Shown here one piece after another: positions 10,601 to 17,704 of a stretch of DNA of 64,000 nucleotides. Source of the DNA: Neoluteolibacter marinus. GTDB lineage: Bacteria; Verrucomicrobiota; Verrucomicrobiia; Verrucomicrobiales; Akkermansiaceae. The notes beneath the pieces were generated by a model, which saw nothing but the letters and a program-made list of their open reading frames with translations, searched no databases and was not told the origin of the DNA. Both the position numbers and the translations under genes were made by a program. Positions within the stretch are counted from its first letter, which is position 1, and every line of letters starts with the position of its first letter. The stretch is taken from positions 62,001 through 126,000 of the forward strand of contig NZ_JACZFQ010000095.1 in assembly GCF_014904755.1 (NCBI RefSeq), given 5' to 3'.

Positions 10601-11575
10601 TAGCAGGGTGTGGGTGGCGCGGGGCAGGGCGAGGTAGGCGCGGAAGTCGTCCAGCGGGAACTGACCGAGCGCGCGCTGCAAGGAGAGGTGGTGGTAGAGG
10701 ACGTGCGCCGCGATCGACGGGTCACCGAAGCCGCGTTGCACGACCAGGTCCTTGCAAGCGGCGAGGTGGGCGGCATGGGCGGGGAGATCGAGGGCCAGGT
10801 CGGTTTCGGCCCCGGGGAGCAGGGTCTCCATGTAGCGGGTCGCGAAGCTCCGGTAGCTGGCGAGCCAGGGGTGGGCGGCGAGCAGTTCATCGAGTTGGGG
10901 GCGGGTGAGCAAATTGTGGATCGGCAAGGTCCCGAACGCGATGCGTGGCTTGACGACGTTGGCATCGAGCGATCGCAGGATCAGCGGAACGACTCCCGGA
11001 TGATCGGCTCGTCTGAGGTTTTCGAGGAAGTAGCGGGTCTTGGTGCCGTCGAAGGTTCCGACGTGGTCCAACTCCCTGAGCATGCGCTCCTGGGAATAGC
11101 CGCGGTAGGGCTGGAGATTCGAGCGGTCGGCGGCCACTTGCTCGAAGGCGGCGGCGCTGATCCGGGCGGGATCGAGGCGGTCGGGAAGCTTCTGGTCGGC
11201 CTGGGCGTCCGGACGGGAGTCCTCGAACTTGAGGTCGAGCAGCTTGATCAGGGCGGCGGTCGATTTCTGCGGGTCGGCCTGGTAGCGGAGCAGCAGTTCG
11301 CGGGTCTCAAGGGATTGATAACCGTCGAGGCGGACCTTGCTGTCCTCGGCATCGGCCACGGCTTTCCAATCTTCCATGGTCCGGCGGAACGCATCGGCGC
11401 GGCCGGCCAGTTGGTGGTTCAGGGCGTGGTGGAAGAACCAGTCGCGGGTCTGGGGCACCAGCCGGGCCAGTGCGATCTCCCGGGTGGCGGGGTCGGCGAA
11501 TGCCTCCTTGAAGTCGAGATCGGGGGCGGCCGCCAAGGGCAGCGAAAGCAGGAGGGAGATAAGGGCTTTTCTCAT
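4655..11575 (-). CDS. Giant secreted protein with embedded secretin-type STN/short-domain motifs; function unknown
   Basis: 2306 residues beginning with a clear signal peptide (MRKALISLLLSLPLAAAPDL), so exported. Residues about 20-400 are mainly helical. The next about 900 residues are beta-rich, with Ig-like carboxypeptidase-regulatory-type patches such as FDDAGNLIPDAEVALGSE, an arrangement reminiscent of very large alpha-2-macroglobulin-like bacterial proteins, although I see no CxEQ thioester motif. Residues about 1345-1570 hold an STN-like pair (IIVPVINFEDTSVEEAIDFL; LNLRNVPIGEALKYICDKT) and a secretin short-domain-like SSTLLVRNTPTNLDLIEQI. A C-terminal TPR-like helical region and a last Ig-like module (YDSASRLPLPRSYVKVYVQG) follow. 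No catalytic motif is evident. It is monocistronic between convergent pyrC and divergent rsfS. A periplasmic or outer-membrane structural role is a guess. Confidence 0.8.
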   Translation of the reverse strand: MRKALISLLLSLPLAAAPDLDFKEAFADPATREIALARLVPQTRDWFFHHALNHQLAGRADAFRRTMEDWKAVADAEDSKVRLDGYQSLETRELLLRYQADPQKSTAALIKLLDLKFEDSRPDAQADQKLPDRLDPARISAAAFEQVAADRSNLQPYRGYSQERMLRELDHVGTFDGTKTRYFLENLRRADHPGVVPLILRSLDANVVKPRIAFGTLPIHNLLTRPQLDELLAAHPWLASYRSFATRYMETLLPGAETDLALDLPAHAAHLAACKDLVVQRGFGDPSIAAHVLYHHLSLQRALGQFPLDDFRAYLALPRATHTLLRVAKLPDDQPTVDLSRDLRPATACPPVRSDSQLIEDYLQHFLAAADTPDAFGEYFEEKSLRRLHARAKLLAGADPVQWGAALDPAQVLAMQKETRIAFAPGQPVTLPAGAAVRIALDLKNTPDLLVRIFELDLPAWIEREGSEPPVDLDLDGLVPHHEHRLTFDKPPLVLHRQIIDLPELDGPGAWIVECVSRGTASRALVRKGRLVPYVEHQARGQGVRVFDDAGNLIPDAEVALGSETFRPGENGTIFIPDSLSSLRSHGLVRHGKLAVPVSLAPRRDDIALQARFHLDREQLLAERQANLSLRLKLASHDHELPLEWIEKPSLVMTASLVGGLTTERVIAEDLKLSPRMFVPFQVPADTLALKFRLTGTVTARDGADPLPLSAEQSYSLNGILGTGRIAAAFFTRDAEGHRVELRGRNGEPLASRPLTVDFTHRDHLETITLALRPDDRGVLSLGPLTDISEVKVTGSDIAPASYRPDEDGGWIDLPDHLHLSVNEEARLPLVRFMAVPDRTRVSLIETRDGNPLRDHFDKLAVENRRLVLRGLPPGDFTLRLDGASIPVRVSGGIDRGGLLVSTARILPRHAPSIPFIAAATVEAGSLVVRVEGATPGTRVSLIGSRFMHPWAAGDALQPFARPEPDLLVPGFTACAFLEDKRLGDEMRYIIDRRAAKTFPGSLLPRPGLLVNRWSQDDIVQAKQTGDLGEDGSMAGGGRGVDRRPPPKAKPDSRPAGTDGGPSIDFLAHPSVIRYDLEVGANGLVQVPVMDFAACQFIDVVAADPAGRHQLVVPLARSETPLRDRRLARPLDAGKYHVGTRRAAALAKGAEASIESVIDADWRAFTTLAEAHQFLYGVTGDPRMNDFLPLLDWPSLDEPRKLALLSEHASHELHLFLARKDPDFFAKHVKPLLAEKREPTVIDDILLGRDLAPYLRPYAWQRLNAAEKALLAQAMPEAKDRIAAELKQRWEFEAPTPEQETMLFTQTLRGTDLATEDSLGLARKMPGKGFGTAEDFGDGWGTAQTGRSSRILEKLNSIIVPVINFEDTSVEEAIDFLRLRSIELDANSLDPTDKGMNFVIRKPRGGVSEDAGLDADAGGLGAAQDPGSLRIDELNLRNVPIGEALKYICDKTKLRYKIDEYAITIVPATETDEDLFTRSFRVPPDFLSKLAGGAAWADPNDPFAPDEGSTLPVPHKSEVELLKDNGVKFPEGSSAKYFRGSSTLLVRNTPTNLDLIEQITGVLESRLPGVPEDTGDPFAQSSAYGLDSQAPSPAMEPAADPFMDPFAGKPRSRPSWSSERDQTRLWRESNYYKHRGDTGEKFIPLNRFWLDLAAWDGKGGFLSPHFNACTHNANEALFCLAMLDLPFAAARPETRVDGATLRVKAREPMLLFYKDTRETGKVAPDAPVLVRQTFHRLDDRFRTEDGRKIENSITGDFLAGVPYGASLVVTNPTGAGRRIDVLAQIPAGSIPLDGMAATASTTHELEPYGVLNLRLAFYFPAAGEFALYPLQVSEGDLVLARTPVRTLKATAEAPPVDAASWPALARDGSSEQVLERLRSASLQGLDFKLIRWRLKDGSFFHEVAQVLRERLVYSPDVASYGFLHGSVPAMRDYLEDSLKMDAVLPEQIKLELGDWLDSPLLEVRPVEHRGWETLEFDPLVNPRAHRFADKERLTHEEAKSHYERFLDNLAWKPALGEDDRLALTYHLLLQDRVEEALAHFDAIKPELLGGRLAYDYVTAVVDFYRSRPEDARAIARRHDSLPPGLWKSRFEAVILQADEIVALQQPRAVEPEKPEEEAPSLDLALATDGKLMVKHHRLDRATLQLFSVDLEVMFSKDPFLSGEATSLPGIMANDTREVPLPAEEEETGVELPEGFRQGNVLVAARSGGTRVLKVLDSRALETVRQPLDRTIQVYDSASRLPLPRSYVKVYVQGPDGSAEFHKDGYTDLRGKFDYLSHTGSELGEIRKVAVLISHPEKGSRVEVFDL

Positions 11576-11738
11576 GTTCAGGATCTAATGGGGCTGATTG
11601 GTGCGGGGGAAGAGTTAAGACGAGAAATGCTCCCGCAACCTCAGGCCGGGGCTCCCGGGCCGGCACCGTCGCAATCCCTTGAAATTGATTGGCCATCCCG
11701 CGGGAAGGCGCTACGGTCCGCGCCCCGAGCGGGAGTAT

Positions 11739-12092
11739 ATGGCAATCGAAGGACTTGAATTGGCGAAGGCGTGCGCGAATGCCGCGGACAACATCCAGGC
11801 GGAGAAGATCCGTGTGTGGGACTTGCGGGGGCTGTCGAACCTGACCGATTTCATGATCGTTTGCTCGGGCTCGTCGATGCCGCACCTGCGGGCGATCCTG
11901 CGCGACATCCGCGGCGAGGTGGACGAAAAGTATGGAGCCAAGCCCTGCAACGCGGAGGGCAATGCCGACACCCGCTGGGTGGTGCTCGATTACATCGATG
12001 TGATGGTCCACGTCATGCACGACGAGTTGCGCGACTATTACGGTCTCGAGGATCTCTGGGCGGACGCCAAGGAGATCGACTGGAAAGACTGA
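11739..12092 (+). CDS. rsfS: Ribosomal silencing factor RsfS (Iojap family)
   Basis: 117 residues, typical of RsfS, which binds ribosomal protein uL14 and blocks 50S-30S joining in starvation. The hallmark region is complete: DLRGLSNLTDFMIVCSGSS, then WVVLDYIDVMVHVMHDELRDYYGLEDLW. I start at the ATG giving MAIEGLELAKACA, which matches the family N-terminus; the in-frame ATG at 11679 would add 20 low-complexity residues. Its neighbour 42 bp downstream is cinA on the same strand. Confidence 0.92.
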   Translation: MAIEGLELAKACANAADNIQAEKIRVWDLRGLSNLTDFMIVCSGSSMPHLRAILRDIRGEVDEKYGAKPCNAEGNADTRWVVLDYIDVMVHVMHDELRDYYGLEDLWADAKEIDWKD

Positions 12093-12134
12093 CCGCGGGC
12101 TTGATTCGCGGGGATTCCGGTCTTCTGTCGGCGC

Positions 12135-13376
12135 GTGCGCATCGAGATCCTGAACACCGGCACCGAGCTACTGCTCGGCACCACCTTGAACACCCACGGC
12201 AAGTGGTTCGGCGAGCAGCTCTTCAAGCTGGGCATGCGGATCCAGCGGCTGACCACCGTTCCGGACGGCGACGCGATCACGATCGCCCTGCGTGAATGCG
12301 TGTCGCGGGCCGACGCGGTGATCGTCACCGGGGGCCTCGGGCCGACCAGCGATGACCTGACCCGGGAGGCGGCGGCCGAAGTGGTGGGGGCCGACTTGAT
12401 CGAGGACGAGGCCGCCATGCGCTCGCTCGAGGCCTTCTTTGCGGCCCGCAACAAGGTGATGGCCGAGGCCAACCGCAAGCAGGCGCAGGTGATCGTCGGC
12501 GCCGACGTGCTGGCGAATGCCAACGGCACCGCGCCGGGGATCTATGTGCCGCCGCGGCTGAACAAGGCGGCCAACTGCGCGATTTTCCTCCTGCCCGGGC
12601 CGCCGCGTGAGCTCTACCCGATGTTCCGCGACGAGGTGATCCCGCGCTTGGTGGCGCTGGCCGGGCTTGCCGCGGCACCGGGATTGCTGGAAATGAAGCT
12701 GGCGGGGGTGGGGGAAAGCGATCTTCAGCAGGAGGTCGATGCGGACCTGGCGCAGGTGCCGGGGCTGGAAGTCGGCTATTGTGCGCGGATCGGCGAGGTC
12801 GACCTGCGCCTGATCGGCGACAAAGCGGCGATTGCGGCGGGGCGGGAGATCGCGATGGCGAAGTTCGCGAAGGAGATCTTCTCCGATGATGGTTCGTCAC
12901 TCGAGGCGACGGTGGTGCGTCTTTTAGGCGAGCGCGGATTGACGCTGGCGACCGCGGAAAGCTGCACCGGTGGCCTGATCGCGAACCGGGTCACCGATGT
13001 TCCGGGCAGTAGCGCGGTGTTCACCCACGGCTTCGTCACCTATGCCAACGAGGCGAAGCGCGACCTGCTTGGCGTGCCCCAATTGCTGCTCGACGAACAC
13101 GGCGCGGTGAGCGAGCCGGTCGCCAAGGCCATGGCCGAAGGAGCGCTGTGTGTCAGCGGGGTGGACATTGCCGTCGCGGTGACCGGGATCGCGGGTCCTG
13201 ACGGAGGGTCGGAGGACAAGCCGGTTGGCACCGTGTGGCTAGCCTGGGCCGCGAAAGACCGGCCCACCGTCGCGGTCCGGAAGTTGCACCCGCGGAACCG
13301 CAAGGACTTCAAGCTGGCGACCAGCCAGTCCGCCCTGGATGGAATCCGGCGGATCGCCCTGAAAATGCCGGTTTAG
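12135..13376 (+). CDS. cinA: CinA family: nicotinamide-nucleotide amidohydrolase / competence-damage protein A
   Basis: 413 residues with the two usual domains: an N-terminal MoCF-type domain (EILNTGTELLLGTTLNTHG; VIVTGGLGPTSDDLTREA) and the C-terminal PncC amidohydrolase (LATAESCTGGLIANRVTDVPG; VAVTGIAGPDGGSEDKPVGTVW). It deamidates nicotinamide mononucleotide for pyridine-nucleotide salvage and may act on ADP-ribose. The start is GTG, giving MRIEILNTG, the expected family N-terminus. The stop overlaps the stop of the convergent DUF3127-like gene by three bases. Confidence 0.93.
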   Translation: MRIEILNTGTELLLGTTLNTHGKWFGEQLFKLGMRIQRLTTVPDGDAITIALRECVSRADAVIVTGGLGPTSDDLTREAAAEVVGADLIEDEAAMRSLEAFFAARNKVMAEANRKQAQVIVGADVLANANGTAPGIYVPPRLNKAANCAIFLLPGPPRELYPMFRDEVIPRLVALAGLAAAPGLLEMKLAGVGESDLQQEVDADLAQVPGLEVGYCARIGEVDLRLIGDKAAIAAGREIAMAKFAKEIFSDDGSSLEATVVRLLGERGLTLATAESCTGGLIANRVTDVPGSSAVFTHGFVTYANEAKRDLLGVPQLLLDEHGAVSEPVAKAMAEGALCVSGVDIAVAVTGIAGPDGGSEDKPVGTVWLAWAAKDRPTVAVRKLHPRNRKDFKLATSQSALDGIRRIALKMPV

Positions 13377-13738
13377 AACGGGATGTCGTCCGACATGTCG
13401 GGCTCGTTGTCGAACTGCTCGTCGAAGGACGAGCTGCCGCGCGGCGGTTCGTCGTCGCCGCCCGCGCCGTCGGCCTTGGAGATTTTCCAGGCGTTGAGAT
13501 TCACGTAGAAGCGCTCCTTGTATTCGCTGCCGCGGATGTCGAAGGCGACTTTCACGGGATCGCCGATGCTGAGTCCGTCGAGCATCGAGGTCTTGTCCTT
13601 GAGACACTCGAACTTGATCATCTGCGGGAACTTGCCGTCCTGCACTTCCAGCACGAACTCCCGCTTGCTGAAGCCGCTGGCGAAGGTCTGGGTGTCAAAG
13701 AGGTGCTTGAGGGTGCCTTCGAGTTCAAATGTAGCCAT
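13373..13738 (-). CDS. DUF3127-like protein with SSB-like acidic C-terminal tail
   Basis: 121 residues. The N-terminal 90 look like the OB-fold-type DUF3127 family found mainly in Bacteroidetes and Verrucomicrobiota (MATFELEGTLKHLFDTQTF; KREFVLEVQDGKFPQMIKFE; VAFDIRGSEYKERFYVNLNAWKI). The rest is a disordered acidic linker ending DMSDDIPF. The terminal DDIPF is the same kind of tip that single-stranded DNA-binding proteins use to recruit repair and replication enzymes. Inference: a small ssDNA-binding or SSB-mimicking protein. It is 12 bp downstream of folA in a thyA-folA-DUF3127 run, consistent with DNA-precursor and replication functions. Confidence 0.8.
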   Translation of the reverse strand: MATFELEGTLKHLFDTQTFASGFSKREFVLEVQDGKFPQMIKFECLKDKTSMLDGLSIGDPVKVAFDIRGSEYKERFYVNLNAWKISKADGAGGDDEPPRGSSSFDEQFDNEPDMSDDIPF

Positions 13739-13750
13739 GGTGGGAATGAT

Positions 13751-14218
13751 TCAGGGAGTGATGCGGTGATAGCGGCGGACGTCAAAGGCTTCGTGCGACT
13801 CGATGATCTCGCCCGGTCCGAACCGCTCCTCGAACGCCGGGAAACGCGTGTCGCCGGGGTAGGGATGATGGACGTGGGAAACGAGCAGTTCGTCGAGATA
13901 CGGCAGGAATGCCTCGTAGATCCTTGAGCCGCCGATGATGAAGACGTCGCCTTCGAGGTCGAGGCCGGAAAGTGCCCCGGGCGAATGAATTGCCTCCACC
14001 CCGTCGGCCGACCAGCCGGGATCCCGGGTGACCACGATGTTGCGGCGCTTCGGCAGGGGCCGGCCGATCGAGTCGTAGGTCTTGCGGCCCATGACGATCG
14101 GGTGACCGGAGGTGGTCCGCTTGAAGAACGCGAGGTCTTCCGGGAGATGCCAGGGCAGGGTCCCGTCGCGACCGATCACCCGGTCCGGGGTCATGGCGAC
14201 GATGGCGATCAGTTTCAT
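13751..14218 (-). CDS. folA: Dihydrofolate reductase
   Basis: 155 residues. It reduces dihydrofolate with NADPH and regenerates the cofactor consumed by the adjacent thymidylate synthase. Visible family motifs are [29 protein letters not shown] (Met20-loop region with the catalytic acidic residue), [19 protein letters not shown] and [15 protein letters not shown]. The start ATG overlaps the thyA stop by four bases, so translation is probably coupled. Confidence 0.95.
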   Translation of the reverse strand: MKLIAIVAMTPDRVIGRDGTLPWHLPEDLAFFKRTTSGHPIVMGRKTYDSIGRPLPKRRNIVVTRDPGWSADGVEAIHSPGALSGLDLEGDVFIIGGSRIYEAFLPYLDELLVSHVHHPYPGDTRFPAFEERFGPGEIIESHEAFDVRRYHRITP

Positions 14219-15024
14219 ACCGAGACCTCGGCCTTGATGTGCGGAAGAGGATCGTAGTTCTCCAGGCGGAAATCATCACCGCAGAAGCCGTCGATCTCGG
14301 TGACCTCCGGGTTGATCCACATGCTCGGAAGCGGCCGTGGTGCGCGGGTGAGTTGCTCGCGGGCCTGGTCGAGGTGGTTCTTGTAGAGGTGGAGGTCGCC
14401 GAAGGTGTGGATGAATTCGCGGGCCTCGAAGCCGCAGACCTGGGCCAGCATTTGGGTCAACAGCGCATAGGACGCGATGTTGAACGGCACGCCGAGGAAG
14501 AGGTCGGCCGAGCGCTGGTAGAGCTGGCAGGACAGCCCGGGGCGGTCGGATTCGGGCTCGTGGACGAAGAACTGGAACAAGCAATGGCACGGCGGCAGGG
14601 CCATCCGGTTGAGTTCCCCCGGATTCCAGGCAACCACCAGGTGGCGGCGTGAGTGCGGGTCACCCTTGAGCCCGTGGACCAGCTCGCCGATCTGGTCGAT
14701 CGTGCGGCCGTCCGGAGAAGGAAAGGACCGCCATTGGCGGCCGTAGACCGGACCGAGGTCACCGCTCTCGTCGGCCCACTCGTCCCAGATCCGCACGCCG
14801 TTTTCCTTGAGGTAGGCGATATTGGTGTCGCCCTTCAGGAACCACAGCAGTTCGTGGATGATCGAGCGCAGATGGAGCTTCTTGGTGGTCAGGCAGGGGA
14901 AGCCTTCGCGCAAATCGTAGCGGACCTGGCGGCCGAACACCGACAGGGTGCCGGTGCCGGTGCGGTCGCCGCGCTCCTCGCCGTGCTCGAGGACGTCACG
15001 CAGGAGATCGAGGTACTGTCGCAT
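14215..15024 (-). CDS. thyA: Thymidylate synthase
   Basis: 269 residues of the ThyA type, converting dUMP to dTMP with methylene-tetrahydrofolate. Motifs: [20 protein letters not shown] at the N-terminus, [19 protein letters not shown], the catalytic cysteine in [11 protein letters not shown], and dUMP-binding [21 protein letters not shown]. It is the first gene of thyA-folA-DUF3127 on the minus strand. Start ATG gives [15 protein letters not shown], the normal N-terminus. Confidence 0.96.
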   Translation of the reverse strand: MRQYLDLLRDVLEHGEERGDRTGTGTLSVFGRQVRYDLREGFPCLTTKKLHLRSIIHELLWFLKGDTNIAYLKENGVRIWDEWADESGDLGPVYGRQWRSFPSPDGRTIDQIGELVHGLKGDPHSRRHLVVAWNPGELNRMALPPCHCLFQFFVHEPESDRPGLSCQLYQRSADLFLGVPFNIASYALLTQMLAQVCGFEAREFIHTFGDLHLYKNHLDQAREQLTRAPRPLPSMWINPEVTEIDGFCGDDFRLENYDPLPHIKAEVSV

Positions 15025-15057
15025 GGCGGGAACTTAGTCCCGCTTGCGGAGTGTTGC

Positions 15058-15780
15058 CTAGGCGAGATTGCGGCGTCGGCGGCGAAGCAGCAGGGCACCG
15101 GCTCCGAGCGCCCCGAAAACCGCGCTTGCCGGCTCGGGAACCGCGGTTGCATTGATCCGGAAATCGACGGAATTGATCGCAAGGCTGACCGATTGGCTCT
15201 TGTTGGTCGTCTGTGACGGCATGGCGCCGGTCAGGCTGAAGGTGTAGGTCCCCGCGGACGTGAGCGATGCTTGCTGCTGGCTGATTGTTTGGTTGAGCAG
15301 GCTCTCGTTGGTGGCGCTGCTGCCGACGTTGCCGGAAATGGCGGTGACGGCACCGCCGGGGCCGTTGAGATTCCAGTTGAGGGTTCCGTTGATGCCAACC
15401 TCGCTGAGGCTGTAGCCGAGATCGAGGATGACATCCGCCGATTCCCCGACACCGAGGGTGAAGACGATCTGGTAGAGGATCTGGGCGGAGGCGACGACGT
15501 CCGTATTAGCGCCGGTGCCGCCACGCGAAGCGGACAAATTGCCGAGCGTGGTGCCATTGAATTGCCAGCTGCCTCCGCCGAGATCGGTTTGGCCAAGCGC
15601 ACCCGCAATCGCTGAAATCGAGCCGTTGTTAGGGAGGGCCTGGGTCGTGGGCGGGGTGCTATCGGTCAACCCGGCGACCGTGGTCGATGCGGATTGGCCA
15701 TTGGTCGTGATGGTGACGCCGGAAGCTCCGGCAACCAACGAGAGAAGCGAGAGCACGAAGGCTCCTTGGGCTTTGTTCAT
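15058..15780 (-). CDS. PEP-CTERM sorting-domain protein, putative exported surface/exopolymer protein
   Basis: 240 residues with an N-terminal signal peptide (MNKAQGAFVLSLLSLVAGASG) and a C-terminal PEP-CTERM tripartite sorting signal: VPEPASAVFGALGAGALLL followed by the basic RRRRRNLA. Such proteins are processed by an exosortase and are usually linked to extracellular matrix. The body is Ser/Thr/Asn/Gly-rich with no recognised catalytic motif. No exosortase gene lies in this window. Transcribed toward thyA, 33 bp upstream of its start. Confidence 0.8.
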   Translation of the reverse strand: MNKAQGAFVLSLLSLVAGASGVTITTNGQSASTTVAGLTDSTPPTTQALPNNGSISAIAGALGQTDLGGGSWQFNGTTLGNLSASRGGTGANTDVVASAQILYQIVFTLGVGESADVILDLGYSLSEVGINGTLNWNLNGPGGAVTAISGNVGSSATNESLLNQTISQQQASLTSAGTYTFSLTGAMPSQTTNKSQSVSLAINSVDFRINATAVPEPASAVFGALGAGALLLRRRRRNLA

Positions 15781-15926
15781 GGGGGATATGGGTGAACACC
15801 ATTCCAGCGATGTTGCCGGGAATCAGTGTCGGGTGAAGCGTGGGAATCGCTAGCGATTTACTATCAGGAAGTCAATCGTCAAGTAAGGCGATATTCTCCC
15901 CGACATAGGTCCGCCGCCGACGGGAT

Positions 15927-16331
15927 TCAGTCCATGCCGCCCGGACTCTTGCGCAGGTTCTTCACCTTGGAGTGATGGCGCTTGTCCGCCACCGACCGTT
16001 GTTTCGAGCGGCGCGAACGCTGGCGTTTCTGGCGACGGATCTTTTCGAAGGCCTGTTGCCGGGCGGAGGCCTTGCCCAAGCGGATTTCGTCCAGGCTGTC
16101 GCAAAGGTCGCGGCGTGCCTGGTAGCGGTTCATCTCCCGCGACCGGTTGGCCTGACATTTGATCTCGATGCCGCTGGGCAGGTGCTTCAGGTAAACGCAG
16201 GAGGAGGTCTTGTTGATCTTTTGCCCCCCGGAGCCGGACCCGAGGATGAATTTTTCGACGAGATCGTCCTCCGTGATGCCCAGGGCGGCCATCCGTTCCG
16301 CGAGGGCGGCTTGTTTTTCGGGGCTAACCAA
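15927..16331 (-). CDS. Peptide-chain-release-factor-like GGQ protein (ribosome-rescue type)
   Basis: 134 residues: only the catalytic GGQ domain (FILGSGSGGQKINKTSSCVY; HLPSGIEIKC) followed by a long basic tail (RRQKRQRSRRSKQRS, KNLRKSPGGMD). It lacks the codon-recognition domain of RF1/RF2, so it resembles ArfB/YaeJ-type hydrolases that release peptides from stalled ribosomes, where a basic tail enters the empty mRNA channel. I chose TTG at 16331, which overlaps the panB stop and gives LVSPEKQAALAERMAALG as in relatives; the ATG at 16292 is the alternative (121 residues). Distal gene of the trpA-dap-folK-panB run. Confidence 0.8.
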   Translation of the reverse strand: MVSPEKQAALAERMAALGITEDDLVEKFILGSGSGGQKINKTSSCVYLKHLPSGIEIKCQANRSREMNRYQARRDLCDSLDEIRLGKASARQQAFEKIRRQKRQRSRRSKQRSVADKRHHSKVKNLRKSPGGMD

Positions 16332-17112
16332 GATCGGCGACGGGCGCCCGCTGGACACGGGAGTGATAGGCCGCGGCGGCGGCGGAAATCTGCGAGGCGA
16401 CATCGGCTTCCGGCTTGGCAAAGGGCGGCACGAACCACGGGAAAGAACCGATGAGATCGGTGGCAACCGCAACCTCGCCATCGCAGGTATGCTCGCCGCA
16501 GCCAATGCCGATGGTCGGGACGGGAATCCGGGCCGTGAGCCAGGCGGCGGTGTCCGGGACCACGCTTTCAATCACGATGGCGAAAACCCCGGCATCGATG
16601 AGTGATTGGGCACCTTCCAGCAAGGCCGCGCTCTGTTCCGGCGTCTTGCCCTTTTTCTTGTAGCCGCCTTCCTCGAGCACCCGCTGGGGAAGCATCCCGA
16701 GGTGACCGCAGACCGGAATGCCGGCCTCGACGATGGCCCTCACCTTGGCGGCCTGGCGCACGCCGCCTTCCAGCTTCACCGCCTCGGCACCGGCATCGAC
16801 AAGGCGGCAAGCATTCGCGAGGGCCGTGGCCGGGTCGGGGTAGGTGGCAATGGGGAGGTCGCCGATGACCAAGGCTCGCGGCTTGGCACGGGCGACGGCG
16901 GCGACATGGTGAAGCATGTGATCGAGCGTCACATGAGTGGTGTCCGGATAACCGAGGACGACCATGCCGAGGGAATCACCGACGAGCAGGACGTCGATGC
17001 CGGCCTCGTCGAAGAGGCGGGCGGTCGGGTAGTCGTAGGCGGTAAGCATCGAAACCGGCGGGCCCGAGGCTTTGCGGGAGGCGATGGCTTGGGCTTTTTC
17101 GGGTCCGGTCAC
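16324..17112 (-). CDS. panB: 3-methyl-2-oxobutanoate hydroxymethyltransferase
   Basis: 262 residues. It transfers a one-carbon unit from methylene-tetrahydrofolate to ketoisovalerate, giving ketopantoate for pantothenate and CoA. Family motifs: MLTAYDYPTARLFDEAGID, LLVGDSLGMVVLGYPDT, AVKLEGG, GHLGMLPQ and IGIGCGEHTCDG. It lies 13 bp after folK and overlaps the release-factor-like gene by 8 bp, so it is part of a tight operon. Confidence 0.95.
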   Translation of the reverse strand: MTGPEKAQAIASRKASGPPVSMLTAYDYPTARLFDEAGIDVLLVGDSLGMVVLGYPDTTHVTLDHMLHHVAAVARAKPRALVIGDLPIATYPDPATALANACRLVDAGAEAVKLEGGVRQAAKVRAIVEAGIPVCGHLGMLPQRVLEEGGYKKKGKTPEQSAALLEGAQSLIDAGVFAIVIESVVPDTAAWLTARIPVPTIGIGCGEHTCDGEVAVATDLIGSFPWFVPPFAKPEADVASQISAAAAAYHSRVQRAPVADLG

Positions 17113-17125
17113 GGGAGACTAGGGG

Positions 17126-17635
17126 TTACCACACCGCCTGGACGGTGACGAGCGGCGGCTCGCTAGAATCTAGGTGCATCAGGTGCTCGGCAATCGAAAC
17201 CTGATCGCCGGGCAAGATCAGGTCGGGCCGCAGGTCCGCGAGGGGTTGCAGGACGAAGCGCCGCGATGTGAGCCGGGGGTGGGGGAGGTCGAGGATGTCA
17301 CCGTCGATCCGTTCGTCGCCGAAGTAGAGCAGGTCGAGATCGATCACCCGGGGTGCATTGACTTCGGAAACCTTCTGGCGCCCGAGGTGGAATTCGATGG
17401 CCTGGGTCGCGTCGAGCAGCTCGTGGGGCGTTCCCGGATAGTCCAGCTCGACGACGGTGTTGTAAAAGTCCGGCGAGTGCGGTGGGCAGGCGACCGGTGC
17501 GGTTTGATAAACCGGGGCCTGGATAAGACTTCCCGGCGTGGCGATTTTCCGCAGCAAATCGCGGGCGTCCTGCAGGTGGCGCAGTCGGTTTCCGAGGTTC
17601 GAACCGAGGGCAATCCCGACTTTTGTTCCGCTCAC
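17126..17635 (-). CDS. folK: 2-amino-4-hydroxy-6-hydroxymethyldihydropteridine pyrophosphokinase
   Basis: 169 residues, the folate-pathway HPPK. Motifs: GIALGSNLGNRLRHLQDA at the N-terminus, YQTAPVACPPHSPDFYNTVVEL, the metal-binding RVIDLDLLYFGDERI and the signature HPRLTSRRFVLQPLADL. It pyrophosphorylates the pterin before dihydropteroate synthase. It sits between dapB (69 bp upstream) and panB (13 bp downstream). Confidence 0.94.
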   Translation of the reverse strand: MSGTKVGIALGSNLGNRLRHLQDARDLLRKIATPGSLIQAPVYQTAPVACPPHSPDFYNTVVELDYPGTPHELLDATQAIEFHLGRQKVSEVNAPRVIDLDLLYFGDERIDGDILDLPHPRLTSRRFVLQPLADLRPDLILPGDQVSIAEHLMHLDSSEPPLVTVQAVW

Positions 17636-17704
17636 GGCAGGATTTCCCTTTGTAAGGTTCGCGCGTTAAAATCAACGCGAGTTCCTGGCGATAAACGTTT
17701 GAAG

